From the NCBI GenBank assembly GCA_903970185.1, contig CAJCIC010000058.1:1-48541 (forward strand): DNA of 48,541 bases, read 5' to 3'. Below the pieces are notes generated by a model, which ran no database searches, had not been told where the DNA came from, and worked only from the letters and a program-made list of their open reading frames with translations. Both the position numbers and the translations under genes were made by a program. This document shows, in pieces, positions 41,707-48,541 of the stretch. Within the stretch, counting starts at the first letter, position 1. Every line of letters starts with the position of its first letter. The stretch comes from Gammaproteobacteria bacterium (GTDB lineage Bacteria > Pseudomonadota > Gammaproteobacteria > Burkholderiales > Burkholderiaceae_D).

Positions 41707-43116
41707 GTGGGCATGCGAACTGGAGCTGCGTTGACCGCCGAGCACTTTGACGCCATCGTGATTGGCACCGGCCAGGCCGGCCCGTCGCTGGCTGCGCGCC
41801 TTGCAGCCGCTGGAATGAAAACGGCGGTGATCGAGCGCGAGCACCTGGGCGGCACCTGCGTCAACGATGGCTGCACGCCCACCAAGACGCTTGTCGCCAG
41901 CGCGCGCGTGGCGCACGTGGTGCGCACGGCAAGCGCATTCGGCATCGGGCCCGAAAGCGGTCTCGCGGTCACGGTCGACATGCAAAAGATCAAGGCGCGC
42001 AAGGACGCCGTGGTCAAGGCCTCGGTCGACGGCCTCGCGAAGTGGCTTAGCGAAACCGAGAATCTGACCCTGATCTGGGGCGAGGCACGCTTTGTTGCAC
42101 CCCATGTCGTCAGGGTCGGCACGCGCGAGTTGAGCGCGCCCAAGATTTTCATTAACGCCGGCTGCCGGCCAAGCGTGCCCGACTTTCCCGGTTTGCACGA
42201 CGTCCCATTCCTGACCAATACGAGCATCATGGCGCTCGATGTCCTGCCGCGCCATCTGGCGATCATCGGCGGCAGCTATATCGGGCTCGAATTTGCCCAG
42301 ATATATCGACGCTTTGGCGCCGAAGTCACGGTGATTGAGGGCAGCGAACGCGTGATCCGGCGCGAGGATGCGGAGTTTTCTGAGAGCATCCGGGCCATCC
42401 TCGAAGCCGAGGGGGTCAGGATCATCACCTCGGCCTGCGATATTCATCTGGCGCGAGCGCCAGATGGCATTGAGCTTGGCTACCGGCTGGAACAAGGCGC
42501 GGGCCAGCTCAACGCCAGCCACCTTCTTCTTGCGGTGGGTCGACGGCCGAATACGGAAGCGCTCGATTTGCCCCTTGCCGACATCAAAACCGACGCGCGC
42601 GGATTCATCGTGGTCAACGACCGCCTTGAAACCAGCGCGCCTGGCGTCTTTGCACTGGGCGATATCAACGGCCGCGGCGCGTTCACGCACACGTCCTACA
42701 ATGACTATGAAATCGTCGCCAGCAATCTCTTTGAGGGAGCAAAAAGGCGCGTCAGCGACAGGCCGGTGGCCTACGCGCTTTTCATCGATCCGCCGCTTGG
42801 CCGCGTGGGTATCACCGAAGACGAAGCACGAAAAAGCGGCAAGGCGGTGCTCATCGGGCGCATGCCGATGACCCGCTCTGGCCGTGCCAGCGAACGCGGT
42901 GAGACGCTGGGCATGATGAAGATCCTCATCGACGCGGCAACTCAACAGATTCTTGGCGCGTCTTTTCTGGGCATCGAAGCCGATGAGGTGATCCATGTCG
43001 TCATGATGGCGATGGCAGCCAGGGCACCGTACCTGACGCTCAAGACCATGATGGGCATCCATCCGACCGTCGCCGAAATGCTGCCAACGCTCCTGCAGGA
43101 CATGAAACCCCTCTAG
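41707..43116 (+). CDS. Class I pyridine nucleotide-disulfide oxidoreductase, MerA-like
   Basis: A 469-residue flavoprotein with FAD site AIVIGTGQAGPSLAARL, redox disulfide GGTCVNDGCTPTK (C-x4-C, about residues 50-55), NAD(P) site AIIGGSYIGLEFAQ, VFALGDING, and the C-terminal HPTVAE His-Glu pair. It is like mercuric reductases and dihydrolipoamide dehydrogenases. It lacks the N-terminal metal-binding domain and the C-terminal cysteine pair of true MerA, so it is probably not a mercuric reductase. GTG 41707 or ATG 41713 could be the start; neither has a clear ribosome binding site. Confidence 0.9.
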   Translation: MGMRTGAALTAEHFDAIVIGTGQAGPSLAARLAAAGMKTAVIEREHLGGTCVNDGCTPTKTLVASARVAHVVRTASAFGIGPESGLAVTVDMQKIKARKDAVVKASVDGLAKWLSETENLTLIWGEARFVAPHVVRVGTRELSAPKIFINAGCRPSVPDFPGLHDVPFLTNTSIMALDVLPRHLAIIGGSYIGLEFAQIYRRFGAEVTVIEGSERVIRREDAEFSESIRAILEAEGVRIITSACDIHLARAPDGIELGYRLEQGAGQLNASHLLLAVGRRPNTEALDLPLADIKTDARGFIVVNDRLETSAPGVFALGDINGRGAFTHTSYNDYEIVASNLFEGAKRRVSDRPVAYALFIDPPLGRVGITEDEARKSGKAVLIGRMPMTRSGRASERGETLGMMKILIDAATQQILGASFLGIEADEVIHVVMMAMAARAPYLTLKTMMGIHPTVAEMLPTLLQDMKPL

Positions 43117-43187
43117 TCCTGCCGCTTTCTTGCGGCAAAAAGCAGAAACACGTGTCGCGTGCGTGTAACAATATGTTTCCACAGCTT

Positions 43188-43242
43188 CCGCCGGCCGAAT
43201 TCGCGGGATGGGGCCGTGCTAGCCTGCGCGAAATTCCGGCGG
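43188..43242. repeat. Imperfect inverted repeat upstream of sqdB
   Basis: CCGCCGGCCGAATTCGCG (43188-43205) and CGCGAAATTCCGGCGG (43227-43242) form an imperfect stem-loop about 45 bases before the sqdB start. It may be a leader structure. Confidence 0.4.
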
Positions 43243-43284
43243 CGTGATGTGTGACGCCCGCGCCAGGCCAAAAAAGGAGTGGGA

Positions 43285-44499
43285 GTGAAGATTCTAGTGC
43301 TCGGCGGAGATGGGTTCTGTGGCTGGCCGACTGCGCTACGGCTGTCCGCACGCGGCCACGACGTGACGATCGCCGACAATCTGTCAAGACGCGCCATCGA
43401 CAAGGAGCTCGGCTGCGAAAGTCTCACGCCGATTGCCGAGATCCCGGAGCGGCTTTCGGCCTGGCACAGCGTCACGGGCAAGTCCATCCGCTTTGTTCAC
43501 CTTGATATCGCCCAGGACTACGACGGCCTGCTTGACCTGATCCTCGAAGAGGTCCCGGCCGCGCTGGTGCATTTTGCCGAGCAGCGCTCTGCGCCCTACT
43601 CCATGAAGAGCAGCCGCCACAAGCGCTATACGGTCGATAACAACATCAACGCCACCAACAACGTCCTTGCCGCGGTGGTCGAGTCGGGACTTGATGTGCA
43701 CATCGTGCACCTGGGCACGATGGGGGTGTATGGCTACAAGACGCCGGGCCTGACGATTCCCGAGGGCTATCTGTCAGCGACCTTGACCGACGACAGCGGC
43801 GCGTCGGTCAAGACCGAGATTCTCTATCCGACCAATCCGGGCAGCATCTACCACATGACAAAATCGCAGGACCAGCTGCTCTTTGCCTATTACGCGAAGA
43901 ACGATGGCCTGCGCATCACCGACTTGCATCAAGGCATCGTCTGGGGCACCCAGACGGCAGAGACAACGCTGGACGATCGCCTCATCAACCGCTTTGACTA
44001 TGACGGCGACTACGGTACGGTACTCAACCGCTTTCTGGTCCAGGCGGCCGTCGGCCACCCGCTGACCGTGCACGGATCAGGCGGCCAGACGAGGGCGTTC
44101 ATCCATTTGCAGGATTCGGTGCGCTGCATCGAACTCGCCGTCTCAAACCCGCCAAAGCGACACAGCCGGGTTGCCATCTTCAATCAGATGACCGAGACGC
44201 ATCGCGTCGTTGATCTGGCGACGATGATCTCGACCATGACCGGCGCTGAAATCCGGCATGTCAAGAATCCGCGCAACGAAGCCGATACCAACGAATTGAC
44301 CGTTGCCAATCTCGGACTGCGCAGCCTGGGCCTTGTGCCCACCACCCTTGATGCGGCGCTTTTGCGCGAAATCACCGAGATCGCGCAGCGCTTTGCGAGT
44401 CGCTGTGATCCCGCCAAGATCCCGTGCGTGTCGCTTTGGACTACCGATGCAGCGGGCAACTGCACGGCCCCTGTCGGGGCGAAACTGGCAGCGGCCTAG
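43285..44499 (+). CDS. sqdB: UDP-sulfoquinovose synthase
   Basis: A 404-residue extended-SDR enzyme making UDP-sulfoquinovose from UDP-glucose and sulfite, the head-group donor of the sulfolipid SQDG. Motifs: KILVLGGDGFCGWPTALRLS, NLSRRAIDKELG, HFAEQRSAPYSMKS, and the catalytic YHMTKSQ (Y-x3-K). The SQD1-specific TETTLDDRLINRFDYDGDYGTVLNRF is present. GTG 43285 follows AAGGAG with a 5-base spacer; an earlier in-frame GTG at 43279 overlaps the ribosome binding site. No SqdX/SqdD glycosyltransferase is in the window. Confidence 0.95.
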   Translation: MKILVLGGDGFCGWPTALRLSARGHDVTIADNLSRRAIDKELGCESLTPIAEIPERLSAWHSVTGKSIRFVHLDIAQDYDGLLDLILEEVPAALVHFAEQRSAPYSMKSSRHKRYTVDNNINATNNVLAAVVESGLDVHIVHLGTMGVYGYKTPGLTIPEGYLSATLTDDSGASVKTEILYPTNPGSIYHMTKSQDQLLFAYYAKNDGLRITDLHQGIVWGTQTAETTLDDRLINRFDYDGDYGTVLNRFLVQAAVGHPLTVHGSGGQTRAFIHLQDSVRCIELAVSNPPKRHSRVAIFNQMTETHRVVDLATMISTMTGAEIRHVKNPRNEADTNELTVANLGLRSLGLVPTTLDAALLREITEIAQRFASRCDPAKIPCVSLWTTDAAGNCTAPVGAKLAAA

Positions 44500-44639
44500 G
44501 CGTTGCGTGAGGCCTGGCTGCGCAACCCCAAAGTCCACGCTCGGCCCGGCTTCGCCGCATCAAAGACGCCCGTGCGGAGCAGCGCGTATTCGAGAATTTG
44601 CATGAAAAGAGATATATAATCCATTGATTTCAATGTGAA

Positions 44640-45224
44640 TTATCTGACCACGCCATTGTGTTTCTGGTTATAGATGCGCCCGCTTTGGCGATTTTCCGCA
44701 GTCTGAATGCGCGCTTGGGCTGCGGCGCCGACGCGGCCATTTGCACCTGCTGCCGCTTCACGGCCATCGACATGCGCCTGTCCGCGCTCAAGCGAGCCGG
44801 CTTCGCGGTTGGTCAATTGCCCGGACTTTAGGCCCTGCTCGATGCGCGCCTGCTGGTTGGCGTTGCGCTGCACGTCGGCCTGCATGCGCTGCGACGAGGC
44901 CGACGTCGGGTTTCCGGTCACGGCATTGTGCTTGTCGGCATAAATTGCTGCACTCTGGCGGTTTTGCGCAGCGTTGATTCGCGCCTGCTCGGCAGGCGAG
45001 ATGCTGCCATTGCGGTCTGCATTCGATTCCATGCGGTCGATGTGCTGCTGGCCGGCTTCGAGCTGCGAGGCTTCCTTGGTCGACAGGCTGCCTGACTGAA
45101 GCCCCTGCTCGATGCGGTTTTGCTGGTTGTCGTCGCGCTGCACGTCGTTGAGGTTGTTGACCTGGGCAAATGCCGGGGTGACGACGGCTGCGGCAAGAAG
45201 AACTGCGATCAAAGTCTTGTTCAT
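44640..45224 (-). CDS. Exported two-repeat protein with one EF-hand-like loop
   Basis: A 194-residue protein with a signal peptide (MNKTLIAVLLAAAVVTPAFA, 20 residues). The mature part is two tandem repeats exactly 90 residues apart (about 27-102 and 117-192). By hand I count 44 identical positions of 76, with no gap. Repeat 1 has an EF-hand-like loop at 68-79 (N-A-D-R-N-G-S-I-S-P-A-E); in repeat 2 the acidic ligands are gone. Very rich in Gln, Asn, Ala and Arg. It probably works in the periplasm; function unknown. Its C-terminal QSGRIYNQKHN echoes QSAAIYADKHN. Confidence 0.85.
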   Translation of the reverse strand: MNKTLIAVLLAAAVVTPAFAQVNNLNDVQRDDNQQNRIEQGLQSGSLSTKEASQLEAGQQHIDRMESNADRNGSISPAEQARINAAQNRQSAAIYADKHNAVTGNPTSASSQRMQADVQRNANQQARIEQGLKSGQLTNREAGSLERGQAHVDGREAAAGANGRVGAAAQARIQTAENRQSGRIYNQKHNGVVR

Positions 45225-45581
45225 GGAATCTCCCGTTGAGGTTTTTCACGCACCGGCAAGGGTTTGCAAGCGGTGAGGAAAGCTTAATCGGCAAGCGGGT
45301 AACCGGCTGTAACGTCTCGTCTCGGCGTATTGCGAGGCAAAGGTTCAAGGACAGCGGGTGCCGCGAGAAGGCGGACAAAGTCGGTTACAGTTTTACAAGA
45401 AAGGCCCGAAAACAAGCGGGTTCGCCAGTTGCTGCGTCGGCGCTTTGCACAGCAGCCTCACTTGCGTGCACAAGGTGATGATGTCCACTTTTTTTACAAC
45501 GGCGCGAAGGGTTGGCACGTCCGACCCCTGTAATGCCTGGTTGAGGCCGAGCGGGCATGCGCTTAAGAGAAGGAGACTTCC
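45225..45581. other. Divergent intergenic region, repeat protein / GST
   Basis: About 357 bases between divergent genes. Two TTACA elements lie at 45385-45389 and 45393-45397, too close for a known response-regulator site. No coding frame or RNA gene is recognisable. AAGGAG lies directly before the GST start. Confidence 0.4.
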
Positions 45582-46211
45582 ATGCTGACCCTCTACGGCT
45601 GCAACGGCTGCGGCTCGGCTGCGATCGAAGCCCTGCTTCGCCTTTACGGCGAGGAGGTCGCGTGCACGCGCTGGGACTGGGAAGACGAAGCCGCCTGGTC
45701 GAATTTTGCCACCGTTTCAGCGCAACGCCAGGTGCCAACGCTGGTGCTCCCCGATGGCACCGTGATGACCGAAAGCGCCGCCATGATTGCCTGGCTGGTG
45801 CAGCGCTTCCCCGGCTCGACGCTGCTTCCGGCGGCCGATAGCGCGCGTGCCCTCTTCTACCGCTGGCTTGTCTACATGAGCGTGAATATCTATACGCCGA
45901 TCGGCATCAAGGATTTCCCGGCGCGCTGGATTGCCGATGCGGCAGCGCAGGAGGCCTTGCAGGCCGGCGCCATCGCGCGTGCGCAAAGCGCCTGGCAGCT
46001 GATGGAAGCTGAATTGGCCGGGACGGCGTTTCTCCTTGGCGACACCATGACCGCCCTGGACGTCTACGCAGCAATGATGTCGCGCTTCACACCCAAGCGG
46101 CCGTGGATGGCCAGGCACTGTCCGAAAATTACCAAGGCCGCCCTCGAGACCGAGAAAAATCCAGTCGTAAATGAAGTCTTCACCTTCCATTTTGGCGATC
46201 TTGATGCCTAA
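45582..46211 (+). CDS. Glutathione S-transferase family protein
   Basis: A 209-residue protein: thioredoxin-like N-terminal half (LTLYGCNGCGSAAIEALLRLYGEEV; RQVPTLVLPDGTVMTESAAMIAWLVQRF, with the cis-Pro and ES glutathione-site motif) and helical C-terminal half ending TALDVYAAMMSRFTPKRPW. The N-terminal CNGCGS has two cysteines near the usual catalytic site. AAGGAGACTTCC precedes ATG 45582. Substrate unknown. Followed on the same strand by a MATE gene. Confidence 0.9.
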   Translation: MLTLYGCNGCGSAAIEALLRLYGEEVACTRWDWEDEAAWSNFATVSAQRQVPTLVLPDGTVMTESAAMIAWLVQRFPGSTLLPAADSARALFYRWLVYMSVNIYTPIGIKDFPARWIADAAAQEALQAGAIARAQSAWQLMEAELAGTAFLLGDTMTALDVYAAMMSRFTPKRPWMARHCPKITKAALETEKNPVVNEVFTFHFGDLDA

Positions 46212-46296
46212 GGCGGGTGCGAGGACGCTTCGCCCCTACAATGGCCAAGGCGGGGAGTCAGAAGGACGCGCGCTCCCCTCTTGACCGTTGGGGTGC

Positions 46297-47769
46297 ATGC
46301 AAACGCTAGAGACAGGGTCGGATCCAGAAGACGTCGCGCCGCGCTTTGTCACCGGCTCGCTGTTGCGCCACGTCGTCGTCATGGCCGGTGCCGGCGCGAT
46401 CGGCCTGATCGCGATCTTCGGGGTTGACCTGATCAACCTCGTCTACATCTCCTATCTCAACGACCCGCAAATCACCGCTGCCATCGGCTTTGCCGGCGGC
46501 ATCGGCTTTTTCTATATCTCGGTGATGATCGGCTTGACCATCGGCGTGAGCGCAGTGGTCGCGCGCAACATCGGCGCGCAAAAGCGCGAGCGCGCAGAAC
46601 GCATCGCAAGCGCGAGCCTCGCCTGGGTCGGGCTCGCGACCATAGCAATGGCCCTCGCCTCGGCGCTGTTTGCACCTCAACTTGCAGGGCTGCTTGGAGC
46701 ACAAGGGCAGGCACGGGAACTTGCCGGCGGGTTTCTGCGCAATACGGCGCTCTCGATTCCGCTGCTTGCCCTGGGCATGGTCGGCACGGCCCTGCTGCGC
46801 TCGGTAGGCGATGCCAGGCGCGCGATGAACGTCACCCTGATCGCAGCCGGGGCTACGACCGTGCTCGATCCGATTCTGATTTTCTACTTTCATCTCGGTC
46901 TCACCGGCGCTGCGCTGTCGATGGACCTCTCGCGCGCGCTGCTCGCATACGCCGCGTGGCGTGGCATCACGCAAGCGCACCATCTGATCGCGCCGGTGGC
47001 GTCGGTGCGCTGGCTGGCGGACATCCGGCCGGTGCTGCCGATTGCCTTCTCGGCGGTACTGACCAATCTTGCAACGCCATTTGGCCAGGCCTTCGTCACC
47101 CACGCCATGGCCCGCTTCGGCCCGCTGGCTGTCGCGGGACAGCTCACCATCGATCGCATCAGTCCGGTCGCCTTCGGGCTGATTTTCGCGCTCACCGGTG
47201 CAGTCGGGCCGATCGTCGCGCAAAACTACGGCGCGCAAAAGCCCGAGCGCGTCGTAAAGACGCTGCGTGCAAGCCTGCTTTTCGTGACCCTCACGGTGGG
47301 CGCGGCGTGGATCATGCTCGCGCTTGGCCAGGGCGCACTGGTCAGGCTGTTTCAGGCCCATGGCGAAACCGAAATCCTGCTGCGGTTTTTCTGTCGCTAC
47401 CTCGCTGGCGGATTCTTCTTCGCGGGCTGCCTGTTCGTTGCCAACACATCCTTTAACAATCTGAGCCAGCCGTTTCTCGCCACCGCATTCAACTGGGGTC
47501 GGGCGACGCTTGGCACCATTCCATTTGTCCTGATCGGTGTGCGCTACGGGCCGATCGGCGTGATGTCGGCGCAAACCGCAGGCAGCGTCGTGTTTGGCAT
47601 CATCGCGCTGGCCGTCGCGTTTCGTGTCGCTGCAAGGCCCAAAGTCGAGCCGCTTTTCGCCAGCGATCGCGCCAAAGGGGATGGCGTGGCGCTTGCGGCG
47701 ATGCCGCAAAGCTCGGGTCGATCGGCCATCGCCGCCTTCCTCACGAGACGCTTGCGCCGCTCGAATTAG
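46297..47769 (+). CDS. MATE-family efflux transporter
   Basis: A 490-residue inner-membrane protein with about twelve helices in two homologous halves (first: GIGFFYISVMIGLTIGVSAVVARNIGAQKRERA; second: LIFALTGAVGPIVAQNYGAQKPERV). The paired ARNIGAQ/AQNYGAQ motifs are typical of MATE Na+ or H+ drug antiporters. Substrate unknown. ATG 46297 is used; a TTG three codons earlier is an alternative, and no strong ribosome binding site is seen for either. Its stop codon overlaps that of the convergent S41 protease gene. Confidence 0.92.
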   Translation: MQTLETGSDPEDVAPRFVTGSLLRHVVVMAGAGAIGLIAIFGVDLINLVYISYLNDPQITAAIGFAGGIGFFYISVMIGLTIGVSAVVARNIGAQKRERAERIASASLAWVGLATIAMALASALFAPQLAGLLGAQGQARELAGGFLRNTALSIPLLALGMVGTALLRSVGDARRAMNVTLIAAGATTVLDPILIFYFHLGLTGAALSMDLSRALLAYAAWRGITQAHHLIAPVASVRWLADIRPVLPIAFSAVLTNLATPFGQAFVTHAMARFGPLAVAGQLTIDRISPVAFGLIFALTGAVGPIVAQNYGAQKPERVVKTLRASLLFVTLTVGAAWIMLALGQGALVRLFQAHGETEILLRFFCRYLAGGFFFAGCLFVANTSFNNLSQPFLATAFNWGRATLGTIPFVLIGVRYGPIGVMSAQTAGSVVFGIIALAVAFRVAARPKVEPLFASDRAKGDGVALAAMPQSSGRSAIAAFLTRRLRRSN

Positions 47770-48541
47770 CCGCTTCTTGGCGGCAGTCTGGGCCTCGCGA
47801 GATTCGGTCGTGCGCCAAAATCAGGCAGTGGCTTGCGCTTTTGTGCGACCTGCTCGCGCGCCACCTGTAGCGCTGTCTCGAGCTGCCGATCGCGCCCGGC
47901 CGCGGCATCTTGCGGCAGGTTGTCGACATCGATATCGGGCGCCGTGCCGAAATTTTCCACACCCCAGCCGACATCTTCGAACCAGAACGAAAATTCGGGT
48001 TGCGTCGTCTCGCTGCCGTCGATCAAGGCGTGGCGCGGGTGGATGCCAATCACCCCGCCCCAGGTGCGTTTGCCAACCAGCGGGCCAAGTCCCATCAGCT
48101 TGAAGCAGTGAGAAAAAATATCGCCGTCGGAGCCGGCGTGCTCGTTGGTCAGGGCAACCAGCGGCCCGGCTGGCGATTCTGCCGGATAGGGCACAGGGCT
48201 TGACCATCGCGGCCAGTCGTAGGCAATGCGGCGCCTCGCGATCTTTTCGAGCAGGAGCTGTGACACATGGCCACCGCGGTTGTAGCGCACATCGATGATG
48301 AGCGCATTGCGGTCGCATTCGTTGATGAAGTAACGGTGGAATTCGGCAAAGCCCGCAGACATCATGTCAGGAAGGTGCAAATAGCCGATTTGGCCTTGCG
48401 ATTGCTCGTGCACCCACTTGCGGTTGGTCTCGACCCACTGGCGGTAGCGTGCCGGCGTGTCCTCGCTTAGGACCTTGACCGCGACCGTGCGCCGCGTGCC
48501 GGTGTTGTCACGGACGTCAAGCTCGACGCGCAACCCGGCCT
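47766..48541 (-). CDS. Tricorn-type S41 peptidase, C-terminal part (5' end outside window)
   Basis: At least 258 residues; the frame runs off the right edge without a start. The visible part begins at the end of the PDZ-like domain and includes the C-terminal protease core: IGYLHLPDMMSAGFAEF, ALIIDVRYNRGGHVSQLLLE, and the catalytic serine in NEHAGSDGDIFSHCFK, exactly the Ser context of tricorn protease and its homologues. GTAPDIDVDNLPQDAA is near the end. Tricorn proteases are large cytosolic or periplasmic tail-specific peptidases; the beta-propeller domains would be upstream. Stop codons overlap with the MATE gene. Confidence 0.9.
   Translation of the reverse strand, partial: AGLRVELDVRDNTGTRRTVAVKVLSEDTPARYRQWVETNRKWVHEQSQGQIGYLHLPDMMSAGFAEFHRYFINECDRNALIIDVRYNRGGHVSQLLLEKIARRRIAYDWPRWSSPVPYPAESPAGPLVALTNEHAGSDGDIFSHCFKLMGLGPLVGKRTWGGVIGIHPRHALIDGSETTQPEFSFWFEDVGWGVENFGTAPDIDVDNLPQDAAAGRDRQLETALQVAREQVAQKRKPLPDFGARPNLARPRLPPRSG

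Noticed and set aside
43126..43144. TGCCGC-TTTCTT-GCGGCA hairpin after the MerA-like gene
   Set aside because: It is followed by an A-run, not a U-run, on the plus strand, and the minus strand has no gene needing a stop there, so it is not called a terminator.
41593..43182. A 529-codon minus-strand open frame
   Set aside because: Antisense to the MerA-like flavoprotein, whose motifs are complete on the plus strand.
45385..45397. Two TTACA elements as a response-regulator site
   Set aside because: Spacing of 8 bases does not match known direct-repeat sites and no partner regulator is near.
46306..47709. A 467-codon minus-strand open frame
   Set aside because: Antisense to the MATE transporter, composed of Arg/His/Asp-rich sequence without family signature; an artefact of GC-rich codon bias.
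1..48541. tRNA, rRNA, CRISPR array, transposase, integrase or phage genes
   Set aside because: None seen by eye on either strand; a covariance-model and profile search would be needed to exclude short or degenerate examples.

Overview
The window is a GC-rich chromosomal segment, densely packed with genes on both strands. The gene set (NasTS-controlled assimilatory nitrate genes, BktB-type thiolase, UbiX, YceI, SOUL protein, many one-component regulators) fits a Gram-negative member of the Pseudomonadota, most likely a betaproteobacterium. That placement is inference from family resemblance. I saw no phage, insertion sequence, tRNA, rRNA or CRISPR array.

Layout. 1-6141 (minus) is a signalling block: a sensor-less histidine kinase, then an enormous REC-PAS-GAF protein that is open from its start at 4929 to the left edge (1643 codons without a stop). 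6445-18832 holds ordinary accessory genes: AraC regulator, SOUL haem-type protein, PsiE, a divergent LysR/SDR pair, YceI, a BlaI-M56 pair with two matching operators, a GST, a Tat-exported purple-acid-phosphatase-like enzyme, two VOC proteins, SHOCT-PspC and UbiX. 18904-31235 is a nitrate assimilation locus. On the minus strand run narK-type transporter, nirB, a NirD-FAD oxidoreductase fusion and nasA, followed by an epimerase and a glycosyltransferase-like gene. Divergently on the plus strand are nasT and nasS. Between them lies a sigma-54-type promoter and a leader with two hexaloop hairpins and an intrinsic terminator, the hallmarks of an ANTAR antitermination leader.

31255-48541 is mixed: a second paralogue of the glycosyltransferase-like gene, an HCCA isomerase, an OprB-like porin, a DUF2089/membrane/SHOCT cassette with an AT-rich inverted-repeat operator, BktB, a ribbon-helix-helix regulator with a palindromic operator, a DsbA-like protein, a VIT-type transporter, a large AraC protein, a MerA-like flavoprotein, UDP-sulfoquinovose synthase, a secreted protein made of two 90-residue repeats, a GST, a MATE transporter, and the 3' end of a tricorn-type S41 protease that runs off the right edge.

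How they work together. Nitrate enters through NarK, NasA reduces it to nitrite and NirB(D) to ammonium. NasS is expected to sense nitrate and release NasT, which would bind the leader hairpins and prevent termination ahead of narK. The sigma-54 promoter would add general nitrogen control. No wholly new system was proven. The strongest candidates for a closer look are the readable NasT leader, the duplicated giant sensor, the NirD-FAD fusion, and the DUF2089 cassette.
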